Source of the DNA: Geobacillus jurassicus NBRC 107829
Lineage (GTDB): Bacteria; Bacillota; Bacilli; Bacillales; Anoxybacillaceae
Assembly (NCBI RefSeq): GCF_001544315.1
Contig: NZ_BCQG01000042.1
Span: 1 to 33,013, forward strand
DNA: 33,013 nucleotides
Direction: 5' to 3'
Below the pieces are notes generated by a model. It saw only the letters and a list, made by a program, of their open reading frames with translations, had not been told where the DNA came from and ran no database searches. Both the position numbers and the translations under genes were made by a program. Shown here piece by piece: positions 15,759 to 22,872 of the stretch (its first letter is position 1; each line of letters opens with the position of its first letter).

Positions 15759-15857
15759 TTACGAAAACAACCGGCCGACAAGCGAAAGAAAAACGACCGC
15801 CGCAGCAAAAAAACTGAGCCATATAAGCCATGTTTCCTGCCGTTTCCACACCTTCAT
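15759..15857 (-). CDS. 32-residue single-helix membrane peptide upstream of cydA
   Basis: The minus strand encodes MKVWKRQETWLIW followed by LSFFAAAVVFLSLVGRLFS and TAA. It has a basic N-terminus, one predicted membrane helix (about residues 10-29) and an N-in topology by the positive-inside rule. GGGAGGGA precedes the ATG by a normal distance. The stop codon lies 12 nt before the cydA ATG, and the cydA ribosome binding site follows it directly. The composition and strong SD argue that it is translated. It could be a further accessory peptide of the oxidase or a leader peptide. It is different from CydS, which is encoded at the other end of the operon. Confidence 0.65.
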   Translation of the reverse strand: MKVWKRQETWLIWLSFFAAAVVFLSLVGRLFS

Positions 15858-15887
15858 TCCCTCCCACGGGCGTTCGCAACATCCCAT

Positions 15888-15905
15888 TTGTGACAAACAT
15901 CACAA
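15888..15905 (-). promoter_or_regulatory. Rex/Fnr-type operator 1
   Basis: TTGTGA and TCACAA arms (both perfect) are separated by 6 bp, which is the Rex operator pattern. The inner TGTGA-N6-TCACA also fits the Bacillus Fnr box, so sequence alone does not decide. It lies 31 bp upstream of the 32-codon ORF of the cyd operon. Confidence 0.7.
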
Positions 15906-15912
15906 ATTGCCT

Positions 15913-15934
15913 ATGTTTATTATCCCATAAACAT
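15913..15934. promoter_or_regulatory. Inverted repeat overlapping a likely -10 element
   Basis: ATGTTTAT and ATAAACAT are perfect 8-bp arms around 6 bp. On the minus strand the dyad includes TGGGATAAT, an extended -10-like sequence (GATAAT at plus 15919-15924). It sits between the two Rex/Fnr-type dyads, so it is the likely core promoter of the cyd operon. Confidence 0.45.
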
Positions 15935-15965
15935 TCCTCCCTTATCCGCCGTAAATTCGAACAAT

Positions 15966-15983
15966 TTGTGACGTTTTTCACAT
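15966..15983 (-). promoter_or_regulatory. Rex/Fnr-type operator 2
   Basis: Arms ATGTGA and TCACAA are separated by 6 bp: one mismatch to the perfect dyad at 15888-15905, and a position upstream of the putative core promoter. Two sites flanking the promoter fit repression by looping, or combined repressor/activator control. Confidence 0.6.
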
Positions 15984-15997
15984 AATGACCACGGCAA

Positions 15998-16022
15998 ACA
16001 AAAAAGCAGGATGTCCCCTGCC
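15998..16022 (-). terminator. Intrinsic terminator of spoVR
   Basis: On the minus strand GCAGG pairs with CCTGC around GGACAT, preceded by AAAGG and followed by TTTTTTG. It lies just after the spoVR stop codon. Confidence 0.75.
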
Positions 16023-16029
16023 TTTGCAG

Positions 16030-16668
16030 TTACAAATATTTCCGATGGACTGTTTTCCCGTCATATGTGAACAACATCGGCTTCTCTTCAACAACCGTCT
16101 CCATATGAACCGGTCTCCCCCACAGCTGATAAATGTACGGCAATACTTTTTCCAAATATTTCAGATCAAGCTCAATCCCCTCATACCAATGCTTCAAATA
16201 CAGCTCCCCATTGCGCATGTAGTCGCCGTCATTGACAGTGATGTACGGAAACCCGCCGTTGACCCGCATGCTGACGAGTTGGTCGCGGATATGTTCCCAG
16301 CTTTTGTCGACGATTTTATATTCTTTCCCTTGTTTTTGGAACAAATACATATCTTCACGCATAATGAGATCTTTTGTTAAATAGTTGCGCAAAAACGAAA
16401 TGTCGGATTCCAGCTCGCGCACTTCAAAAATTTTCGCCCGCCCCGACCCCGGCTTGACACCGTATTTTTTCATCTCCTCGGTCGGGTTGTTCCAACGCTC
16501 TTCAATGTCTTCAAAAATTTTCAAGCCCAAATAGTACGGGTTAATGCCGGTGCGCGACGGTTGCACGACGTTGGCGTTCAGCTTCGCAAACTCGATCGCC
16601 TCATCGCTCGTCAAATCCATCTCGCGCAAAATGCGCTGATGCCAATACGTCGCCCAGCCTTCGTTTAT
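16030..16668 (-). pseudogene. spoVR: Stage V sporulation protein R, C-terminal part, interrupted by an integrated element
   Basis: The frame is open from 16668 and reads [12 protein letters not shown], then [49 protein letters not shown]-like and a C-terminal Y-T-Y-D-G-K segment. This is the C-terminal ~45% of SpoVR, a cortex-formation protein of the mother cell that is about 470 residues long in B. subtilis. Directly upstream a TAG at 16669-16671 closes the frame and AT-rich foreign DNA begins, so the N-terminal ~255 residues are missing. The sequence itself is undamaged up to the junction. That fits recent or reversible interruption by the serine-recombinase element rather than decay. Confidence 0.9.
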
Positions 16669-16685
16669 CTAAGATGCTTATTTTA
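16650..16685. other. Element-chromosome junction (putative att site)
   Basis: Recognisable spoVR sequence stops at about 16660-16665, where the codons for N-E-G-W begin on the minus strand. Beyond it TTTATCTAAGATGCTTATTT is element sequence. Large serine recombinases cross over at a 2-bp core inside ~40-50 bp sites, so the core is probably within the AACGAAGG of the minus strand. It cannot be fixed without the other end. Confidence 0.6.
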
Positions 16686-16715
16686 TTCCAACACTGACAC
16701 AACAAAACACAGTAA

Positions 16716-17681
16716 TTATTGTATACGCATTTTATTGATAGCTCGGTATTTATCATCAGTAATTAAAGAGGAAACAAAATTGTCTAATATTACATCAATA
16801 ACCAATCGCGCTTCTTCTTTTGTGGTACAGACTATCCTGCCTTGCTCATCTAATTGCAAATTAATCATGCCAGTATTTATCAATTCCTCAATACGCTCTC
16901 TTTTTATGCGTTCCAACCCATAATCAGCTGCCTTAGCTAGCTTCTTTTGAAGACTTATCTGAGACTGAACAAATTGTAAAAAGTTAGAATCATCTGAAAC
17001 AATCCCTTTTTCCATTATCTGTTCGACTATTTCATCTGCTGCTTGTCTAAATCTTTCATAATATCTAAACAAAGATAAAATTTTATTTTCATTGTACAAT
17101 AGAACATTATTACCAATTATAATTCCGTCCCATTGATCGTCTAAAAAAAGCTTCTTGTCTCTTTCTTGGGAGATCTGATAATCACCTCTATCCACAACTT
17201 CAAGTATTTTACGTTTTTTTAGAAATACACTTTCGTTTATTATTTTTAAAAAATAAACCTTCATTTCATCATCAATTTCAAGTTTCGCTAATAACACTTT
17301 AGGTTTAAAATCATCTCTATTTATTAAAGTCCTTGCATCATTTTCAACTTGCTCATTATTTATACGCTGAGTCCATAAATAAAGTTGATTTAAATTATTT
17401 ATTTCAATATATCTTTTTATTGTCTCGCTTTCTTCGTCAACTTCTCTAATATTTAATACTTGATAATTTTCTGTTACATCCTCTAGCAAAGCCTTTGTGG
17501 TTCCCAACAACCAATCTTGTACTGATTGGTCGATTGGAATTTCTTTTGGATCACAATCATCATAAACAGATTGTGTTCCTTCTCTTAGTACAGAACCTAC
17601 TATAAATAACTGGTAAACGTAATCATTGTTATGTTCCATTTCATTAATTTTTTCTTTTACATAAATCAATTCATCATTCAT
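16716..17681 (-). CDS. KwaB-like protein (DUF4868), Kiwa anti-phage system
   Basis: A 321-residue soluble protein with the features of DUF4868: a variable N-terminal half, then a KVLLAKLEIDDEMKVYFLK strand, a DQWDGIIIGNNVLLYNENK strand pair and a helical FRYYERFRQAADEIVEQI segment (about residues 190-240). This matches KwaB, the DNA-binding effector of Kiwa, which acts with the membrane protein KwaA to block phage replication. The neighbouring gene encodes a four-helix membrane protein of KwaA size. ATG at 17681 follows GGGGG at 7 nt and overlaps the kwaA-like stop by 8 bp, so the pair is translationally coupled. The sequence is strongly AT-rich relative to the backbone. Confidence 0.72.
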   Translation of the reverse strand: MNDELIYVKEKINEMEHNNDYVYQLFIVGSVLREGTQSVYDDCDPKEIPIDQSVQDWLLGTTKALLEDVTENYQVLNIREVDEESETIKRYIEINNLNQLYLWTQRINNEQVENDARTLINRDDFKPKVLLAKLEIDDEMKVYFLKIINESVFLKKRKILEVVDRGDYQISQERDKKLFLDDQWDGIIIGNNVLLYNENKILSLFRYYERFRQAADEIVEQIMEKGIVSDDSNFLQFVQSQISLQKKLAKAADYGLERIKRERIEELINTGMINLQLDEQGRIVCTTKEEARLVIDVILDNFVSSLITDDKYRAINKMRIQ

Positions 17682-18306
17682 TTTGTTGCCCCCTACTCCC
17701 ATCGATTAATACTGTTTCTTTATCTCTAATAAAACGATAACAAATTATTTTTTTACCTAAGCATTCCTCGAATTTATCATTTTTAGAAATAAGGAGTGCT
17801 TCACCTAAATCTGTTTCGATAGCGTATATTCTTAATTTTAGAGCTGCCATAACTGGATTGACATAAAGTAAATCTGAATACATCGATAACCAGAATATTA
17901 AAAGAATAAGAACAAATAAAACTATTATATCCCTAAAATTATCCATATCTAGACTAATCAGCGGTAAAACATAAGTAACAAGGTAAACTAATATATCCCT
18001 ATCCCTAGGTTGTATTTTCTTAATGGTATATTTTTTCTGTCCAATCCTTTTTTTCTCTGTGGTTCTTAATTCAAACAATATAAACAATATCGATAATAAT
18101 GAAATTACCAGCAGCAAAGTTGATATAAGTCCCATTACTCCATTTAATGTTTTAATCTCTAACAGAAACAATATATCGATAAACCTCCAATATTTAATAC
18201 AATAAACAAGGAATTCATAATTAAAAAATTTTATAAACAGTACCAAAAATAAAGGAAAATAAGACATAAAAAGAAATAATAAACGAAACCAAAATGGAAT
18301 TAACAA
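17674..18306 (-). CDS. KwaA-like membrane protein, Kiwa anti-phage system
   Basis: A 210-residue protein with four predicted membrane helices (about residues 5-28, 55-78, 108-122, 128-146) and a soluble C-terminal domain after a YVNPVMAALKLRIYAIE motif. This layout, with Y-x-N-P followed by a short strand-rich tail (LLISKNDK), is what I expect of KwaA, the membrane partner that senses phage attachment in Kiwa. TTG at 18306 is the start: GGGGGAGG lies 5 nt upstream and no ATG with an SD is closer. A promoter is visible at 18340-18369. It overlaps the kwaB-like gene downstream. Confidence 0.7.
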   Translation of the reverse strand: MLIPFWFRLLFLFMSYFPLFLVLFIKFFNYEFLVYCIKYWRFIDILFLLEIKTLNGVMGLISTLLLVISLLSILFILFELRTTEKKRIGQKKYTIKKIQPRDRDILVYLVTYVLPLISLDMDNFRDIIVLFVLILLIFWLSMYSDLLYVNPVMAALKLRIYAIETDLGEALLISKNDKFEECLGKKIICYRFIRDKETVLIDGSRGQQNE

Positions 18307-18339
18307 TTAAACCTCCCCCAATTGGCAGATACCACCAAT

Positions 18340-18369
18340 ATTTTAACGAATAAATTACCTTTATTTCAA
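18340..18369 (-). promoter_or_regulatory. SigA-type promoter of the Kiwa-like operon
   Basis: On the minus strand TTGAAA (plus 18364-18369) and TAAAAT (plus 18340-18345) are separated by 18 bp, about 35 bp before the TTG start codon. Confidence 0.6.
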
Positions 18370-19029
18370 CAAAAACCCATTTAGTATTCTGATTCTTTTT
18401 AATATAAAACCTTCATATCCCTCAACTACCTCCTTGCCGAACTGCAAATCCTTGGATTTTCCTTGTTACTACTCCAAAACCGAACAATTTTGCTTGTTCG
18501 CCTAATCTAATTTTGAATCAAGGTAAATTTATGATCATAACATTAGTGATGTAACTTTACTTTAGTCGCTAAAAAACAAGGAAGTTCTCTCCTCCTTGTT
18601 TAAAGTTGTAATGAGAATAGAATTAGATCTTGTTGTTTAGTTTCGATTTCTTTTTCTAATTCTCATTATTCTGTTTTAAGCATTGACACGGTATTGCACT
18701 AACATATTCTTCAACACAGTTGGTCTAATCATCTTTGACATTGGATCGATAAGATGTAACAGTAATACTTAACCAACCTAATTACCGAGTTTCCAAATCT
18801 CCTCTATCCAAATAACCGAGAACTGTTAAAAAAGGACTTCCTTGTCCATAATAAAATTAGGACAAACCCCAGCTTGTCCCTTGAAATCAAAGGTTTTTCT
18901 TGAATTTCAGTCGTATCAATATCGGTAATTTGGGGCTGATCGCGATCGGGTCCTACCCTTAATTACCGAGAAAAATTGCTTTACCTACCAATATATGCAC
19001 CTAATCACCGAGATATGTTATTACATAAA
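18370..19029. repeat. Gene-free interval with repeated TAATNACCGAG motif
   Basis: No ORF with a start signal lies here. The motif (C/T)TAATTACCGAG or close variants occurs at 18778-18789, 18809-18820, 18959-18970 and 19001-19012, and inverted at 18921-18932 (ATCGGTAATTTG). Between them TTGTCC-N12-GGACAA and GGACAA-N8-TTGTCC (18842-18880) form two mutually exclusive hairpins. A further inverted repeat TAATGAGAAT/ATTCTCATTA lies at 18609-18668. Possible roles are a protein-binding array for a recombinase or regulator, an origin-like iteron set, or a structured RNA. I cannot choose between them. Confidence 0.5.
18571..18606. terminator. Hairpin with terminator features
   Basis: AAACAAGGA-type arms pair around TTCTCT (AACAAGGA with TCCTTGTT). 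A or T runs on both sides would let it work in either direction. No gene ends close by, so it is either a leftover or part of a non-coding transcript. Confidence 0.5.
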
Positions 19030-19061
19030 TAAAAAAATCTCCTGCAAATGAGGAGATTTTT
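19030..19061 (-). terminator. Intrinsic terminator of the tandem recombinase operon
   Basis: On the minus strand AAAATCTCCT pairs with AGGAGATTTT around a 7-nt loop and is followed by a T run. It starts 4 nt after the stop codon of the second recombinase of the pair. Confidence 0.88.
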
Positions 19062-19064
19062 GTA

Positions 19065-20585
19065 TCATTTATCATCTAAATTGAAACGTAGTTTACATTG
19101 CAAATGTCCTTTTTTATTAACCATAATTTCTTCAAATAAATACAGGAACAACGCTCGCATATCTTCATTGCAGCTAGAGACAGGAGCCTGAAATTGTTTT
19201 AAATGATCTCTAATTAAATTTTCATTTTTTTGAACCTCTTCTAAGAATTTTATTTTTGCCTCTTTTTCCTCAATCCAACGTTCAATTTGATGAACTTTGT
19301 TTAGGATTCGATCTTTTGTAATGATCAATATTTTGATGTGAGGTTCCTTTTCTTCCTTCCTTTTAAAGGCTTTTTCAATTTCAATATCGCAAAGCTGGAG
19401 TTTTCGTTTTTCTGTTTGCCATGACACTTTTAAATCCTCAATACTTTTCTTGATGTTGCTAATTTCTGTTTCCACTTTTTCCTGAACAGCCGAGATCAGT
19501 TTCTCTGTATCTACACCTTGATAACTTCTGAATACTTTTAATACCGTTTGATGTGCATCATCTGCATCTATTTTATAATTGCATGATTTGCATAAATACA
19601 CTTTCTTTCCATATACTTTTCCCTGGTTGCTCGTCGTTCGCTGATCTTTTCCAATTAACCCCCCATTACAATTTTGGCACTTTAACAAACCTGTTAACAG
19701 AAAAGATGTTTTAAAGTGTTTCGGTGGAATTTTTCTCTCGTTCTTTGTTTTGTATAGATTCCAGCAATATTCCCATTCTTCAATCGTTAAAACCGCCGGA
19801 ATAAGTGGACTTTTTTTCATTATCCACTCACTTCTGTCTTTTAACGCATTGTGTTTCTTTTCGTGCTTTCTTCTGATCGCGATATAACCTGCATAAAAGG
19901 GATTCGTAATGATGTTTTTTACACGGTCCTTAGTCCATGCTTTTCCACGATAACTGTTTTCAGGAAGCTGTCTGGCAATAGATGAAAAACCATGATGATT
20001 TTTATATAACTCAAACACTTTTTTCACCAATTCTATTTCAGCTTCCACTATATCAAACTTTTCAGTTCCTCCTTCCTTTTTGGAAGTATACTGATACCCA
20101 AACGGAGCCCTGCCACCTGTCCATCGTCCATTTTTCGCCAACGTTTCAATTGCATTTTTTGTATTGATCCGGATTTTATCCAGCTCATATTTGGCTATTC
20201 CATCTTTAATCGCTCTAAAAATAGTGTCGCCAAAATCATATAAACTTTCTGTTTCACTTTCGATGATTGGGATATCTAATATATGCATCGTTGCGCGTAT
20301 CAGATCATGTTCTTCAGGTATGCGTGCAATACGGGAATGTGAGTAGATAATAACGAAGTCAAATTTCTTTTCATAAGCTGCAGCAATCAATCGCTTATAT
20401 CCTTCACGATCTTTTTTTCGTGAAGACACTCCCTCGTCCAGAATTTCCTCCACAATTGTACACTGATATTTTTCGGCTAAATCATAGGCGCTACGACGCT
20501 GTGTTTCCATTGTCTGCTTATGCGTGGAATGCCGACCATAAAAAACCCCCTTCATGCCGGGTGTCAAAATCTTAGATAAGTCCAA
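19065..20585 (-). CDS. Large serine recombinase (second of a tandem pair)
   Basis: A 506-residue large serine recombinase. The catalytic domain begins with GVFYGRHSTHKQ, with the nucleophilic Ser at residue 20 from the TTG start (residue 10 from the internal ATG at 20555). FVIIYSHSRIAR is the second active-site motif with its Arg residues. A recombinase domain (GGRAPFGYQY, NPFYAGYI) and a zinc ribbon (CQNCNGG...CKSCNY) follow, then a long coiled coil at about 390-470. TTG at 20585 has GGAGGGAAGGGA just upstream and overlaps the preceding recombinase gene by 14 bp. ATG at 20555 lacks an SD but could be used by re-initiation. All catalytic residues I can check are present, so it should be active. 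Confidence 0.88.
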   Translation of the reverse strand: MDLSKILTPGMKGVFYGRHSTHKQTMETQRRSAYDLAEKYQCTIVEEILDEGVSSRKKDREGYKRLIAAAYEKKFDFVIIYSHSRIARIPEEHDLIRATMHILDIPIIESETESLYDFGDTIFRAIKDGIAKYELDKIRINTKNAIETLAKNGRWTGGRAPFGYQYTSKKEGGTEKFDIVEAEIELVKKVFELYKNHHGFSSIARQLPENSYRGKAWTKDRVKNIITNPFYAGYIAIRRKHEKKHNALKDRSEWIMKKSPLIPAVLTIEEWEYCWNLYKTKNERKIPPKHFKTSFLLTGLLKCQNCNGGLIGKDQRTTSNQGKVYGKKVYLCKSCNYKIDADDAHQTVLKVFRSYQGVDTEKLISAVQEKVETEISNIKKSIEDLKVSWQTEKRKLQLCDIEIEKAFKRKEEKEPHIKILIITKDRILNKVHQIERWIEEKEAKIKFLEEVQKNENLIRDHLKQFQAPVSSCNEDMRALFLYLFEEIMVNKKGHLQCKLRFNLDDK

Positions 20586-22083
20586 TTTCTTCCCTTCCCT
20601 CCAATCCTGTAAATAATGGATGACGGAAAATAATTTCAATTTTCTCTTTACTGACCCGAACACGAGAGATAATGTCCTGCAGCAATTCTATTTTTTGATC
20701 GTCTTCCATGTCCGGATCAATCATTTTCAACGATGATTCCTGTTTCCAATCATGTATCGTCTTAAACTTTTCGTTCATTTCGAAAATCCTGGATTCTAAT
20801 TCGGATTTAACAAACAAGCTTTGTTCATATTTCTTTAACATCTGTAACATCGACTTGTTTAATTGAAGTTCTTCTTCCTTTGCCAGAGCATGCTCCACTC
20901 TCTGTACCATACTTTCCTCTAACTGTTTCAGTTCACGGTCAATTTGCTTAATGGCTTCGATATATCCCTTCGTTTCTCCCTTGTATATTTTCTCAATAAC
21001 CTCCGCAAATTGCGTATGAATAATTTGGTTAAAGAACTCATTCGCATGTTCAATAACTGTGTTTTCTAACCAATCTTTTGATGCTCGCACTTTGGAATGT
21101 TTTTTACATTTATACACTAAAAACGTTTTACCCTTTAATTGATGTGGCTTGCCATGCATTACTTGATTACATTCATCACAATAAACAAGCTCTTTTAATA
21201 AAAATACATGGTTTTCATTTTGATTTTCTTTTGATTTTTTGCGTCTCTTTACAACCTTACTCATTTTCTTTTGAACGTTTTCCCATACTGTTTCATCGAC
21301 AATCTTAAGATGCGGCACATCTTTTTCAATTTCTTCTCCCTTTATGTGAGATATTCTTTTTCCTTTGTAAATAGGGTTTGTAAGAACGTTTTGCATATTA
21401 GAATAGTTCCATTCCTTATTATCTTTAAAGCGCAGTCCCAATTCGTTTACTATCTCTACAAATTTTGTGAGGGAGCTAAAATCTTTTTGCAAAAATAAAT
21501 CATAAACGTTTTGGATTGTCTTTACTTCCTCTTCAACTAAAATCCAATCAGACTCCTCCTTATCCTCTTCAAGATCCTCTCGGGGTGATCGATACCCAAA
21601 TGGAATACGTCCCCCAGCATGTTTTCCTTCTCTTGCTACAGTTACTTTAGAATCTTGCAATTTTTGAACCAATTTTTCAGCATCTTCCTGGTTCATGGCG
21701 GCGACAATCCGTTCAATTAATTCAGCCTCCGCCGTATACATCATAGGAAATTCAAAGTCCGCTGCGAAAATGACATTTACCTTATGCTGCCTTAGTAAAT
21801 CATATAAACTCATATACTGTTGTACATTTCGTGCCAAGCGGCAACGGCTGTACACAATTAAATTTTTTACGCGCCCCTTTTTTATTTCCTCGATTAGCTG
21901 CGCCATGCCCTTTCTCTCTTCCATTTTCTTTTTTCTGGCGGACGTTTCTCGATCCATAAACTCATCATCGATCAATAAACGGTTTTTTGCTGCTACCTCA
22001 TGCACATGCTGCATTTGCATTTCAATGGATAACTTCTGCTTTTCTTTGCTAATCGAGTTGCGGTAGTAAGCAACCGTTTTCAA
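20572..22083 (-). CDS. Large serine recombinase (first of a tandem pair)
   Basis: A 503-residue large serine recombinase. YYRNSISKEKQKLSIEMQ carries the catalytic Ser10, and NLIVYSRCRLARN the conserved Arg cluster. The recombinase domain shows GGRIPFGYRS and NPIYKGKR, then a C-x2-C...C zinc-ribbon-like segment (CDECNQVMHG...YKCKKH) and a coiled coil from about 390 to 450. TTG at 22083 is the start, with GGAGGTG about 9 nt upstream, and it overlaps the TGA of the 54-codon gene in a TTGA arrangement. It is distinct from the second recombinase, so this is not a recent duplication. Tandem unlike serine recombinases recall the CcrA/CcrB pair of SCC elements. Confidence 0.88.
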   Translation of the reverse strand: MKTVAYYRNSISKEKQKLSIEMQMQHVHEVAAKNRLLIDDEFMDRETSARKKKMEERKGMAQLIEEIKKGRVKNLIVYSRCRLARNVQQYMSLYDLLRQHKVNVIFAADFEFPMMYTAEAELIERIVAAMNQEDAEKLVQKLQDSKVTVAREGKHAGGRIPFGYRSPREDLEEDKEESDWILVEEEVKTIQNVYDLFLQKDFSSLTKFVEIVNELGLRFKDNKEWNYSNMQNVLTNPIYKGKRISHIKGEEIEKDVPHLKIVDETVWENVQKKMSKVVKRRKKSKENQNENHVFLLKELVYCDECNQVMHGKPHQLKGKTFLVYKCKKHSKVRASKDWLENTVIEHANEFFNQIIHTQFAEVIEKIYKGETKGYIEAIKQIDRELKQLEESMVQRVEHALAKEEELQLNKSMLQMLKKYEQSLFVKSELESRIFEMNEKFKTIHDWKQESSLKMIDPDMEDDQKIELLQDIISRVRVSKEKIEIIFRHPLFTGLEGREEIGLI

Positions 22084-22244
22084 TCATCCAACACCTCCGA
22101 GTCCCTTTTCGTTTCTTGCCTGTTCTGTATTTGCTTCAAAATAATATCTGTGTACAAGTCAAACCACTTTTCAGCTGCCTCTGGATCATGAACATATTGA
22201 ATAGAAACGACTTGGCAAGTTACTTTTGGGATTTTTCCTTTCAT
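22080..22244 (-). CDS. 54-residue protein heading the recombinase operon, function unknown
   Basis: Minus-strand ATG at 22244 follows GGAGAGATAGG and opens a 54-codon frame: MKGKIPKVTCQVVSIQYV, then HDPEAAEKWFDLYTDIILKQI and a charged tail. It ends in a TGA that overlaps the TTG of the recombinase gene. A short strand region is followed by one amphipathic helix. The strong SD and tight coupling argue that it is real. Position makes a directionality factor or recombinase partner conceivable, but I recognise no family. Confidence 0.65.
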   Translation of the reverse strand: MKGKIPKVTCQVVSIQYVHDPEAAEKWFDLYTDIILKQIQNRQETKRDSEVLDD

Positions 22245-22322
22245 TCCTATCTCTCCTCAAAAAATTTATGATGTTTTCCTAAAACTTAAGCTTACAAACA
22301 GGATTTTTTTGGATGAATGTTG

Positions 22323-22375
22323 AAATACAATAAAGCCTTTGTTTCTAACCAAACTTGTATTTCTTTGAAAATACA
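22323..22375. promoter_or_regulatory. Putative operator of the XRE regulator in the divergent promoter region
   Basis: TGTATTT and AAATACA form a dyad at 22356-22375 with a 6-bp spacer, and a further AAATACA half-site is at 22323-22329. They lie between the recombinase operon and the xre gene, about 35 bp upstream of the latter, where a repressor of both would bind. Confidence 0.5.
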
Positions 22376-22408
22376 TGCGTCTAGCCATTTTTACGGAGGA
22401 ATTCGAAT

Positions 22409-22756
22409 ATGTTGCAACATATAGGAGAACGAATTCGTGTGCTAAGAAAACAAAAAGGAATCAGTTTAAATGCTTTCGCTGAACGTTTAAATGTTTCTCC
22501 CGCTTATCTCAGCAATTTAGAAACGGGTAAAACAGACACCATTCAGCTTTCACTTCTCGAAAAACTTCAAGAAGAACTCTCACTCCTTCCTGTTGAAACA
22601 ACACATTCCAGTGATAGCGAATTCGATATTCGGATCCAACATGTCATGCGACAACTAAAGGAATTGGAACAAAAGCACCCAGAAATTGCTGATTACCTCC
22701 TTTCCACACTGGAGCGAGGAGTTCATTTGTTTTTGAATGAAAACTCCACTCGCTAA
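22409..22756 (+). CDS. XRE-family transcriptional regulator
   Basis: A 115-residue protein. Residues 6-60 form a Cro/CI-type helix-turn-helix: IGERIRVLRKQKGISLNAFAE, then LNVSPAYLSNLETGKTDTIQL. The C-terminal half is a predicted amphipathic helix pair suited to dimerisation. ATG at 22409 follows GGAGGA with 9-nt spacing. It is transcribed divergently from the recombinase operon, a usual layout for a repressor that holds excision in check. Its target is inferred from position and the AAATACA half-sites. SinR-like proteins look similar at the N-terminus. Confidence 0.85.
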   Translation: MLQHIGERIRVLRKQKGISLNAFAERLNVSPAYLSNLETGKTDTIQLSLLEKLQEELSLLPVETTHSSDSEFDIRIQHVMRQLKELEQKHPEIADYLLSTLERGVHLFLNENSTR

Positions 22757-22778
22757 TTTTATGATGAACAAATTTTGG

Positions 22779-22828
22779 TAATTTTATTCATAATAATAAA
22801 CATCTGTTCATAATAATGAATAAAATTA
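22779..22828. repeat. AT-rich 13-bp inverted repeat
   Basis: TAATTTTATTCAT and ATGAATAAAATTA are perfect 13-bp arms separated by 24 bp that include another ATAATAAT/ATAATAAT pair. It lies between the converging xre and 80-codon genes. It could end the xre transcript, but has no GC clamp, so a protein-binding role is also possible. Confidence 0.55.
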
Positions 22829-22829
22829 A

Positions 22830-22872
22830 CAAAAAAGGAGAGCCTAACCATCGACCGGTTGGCTCTCTTTTT
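22830..22872 (-). terminator. Intrinsic terminator of the 80-codon gene
   Basis: On the minus strand AGAGAGCCAACC pairs with GGTTAGGCTCTCC and is followed by TTTTTTG. The 5' arm is inside the end of the coding frame. Confidence 0.85.

Noticed and set aside
16030-16629. An independent 199-residue gene starting at the ATG at 16629
   Set aside because: The Met is internal to SpoVR, the homology extends upstream of it to 16665, and no ribosome binding site precedes it.
18778-19012. CRISPR array interpretation of the TAATNACCGAG repeats
   Set aside because: The repeats are only 11-12 bp, unevenly spaced and one is inverted; no cas gene is present.
20555-20663. Longer N-terminus of the second tandem recombinase starting at 20663
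   Set aside because: It would lie inside the preceding recombinase gene and lacks a start signal. TTG at 20585 or ATG at 20555 fits the family better.
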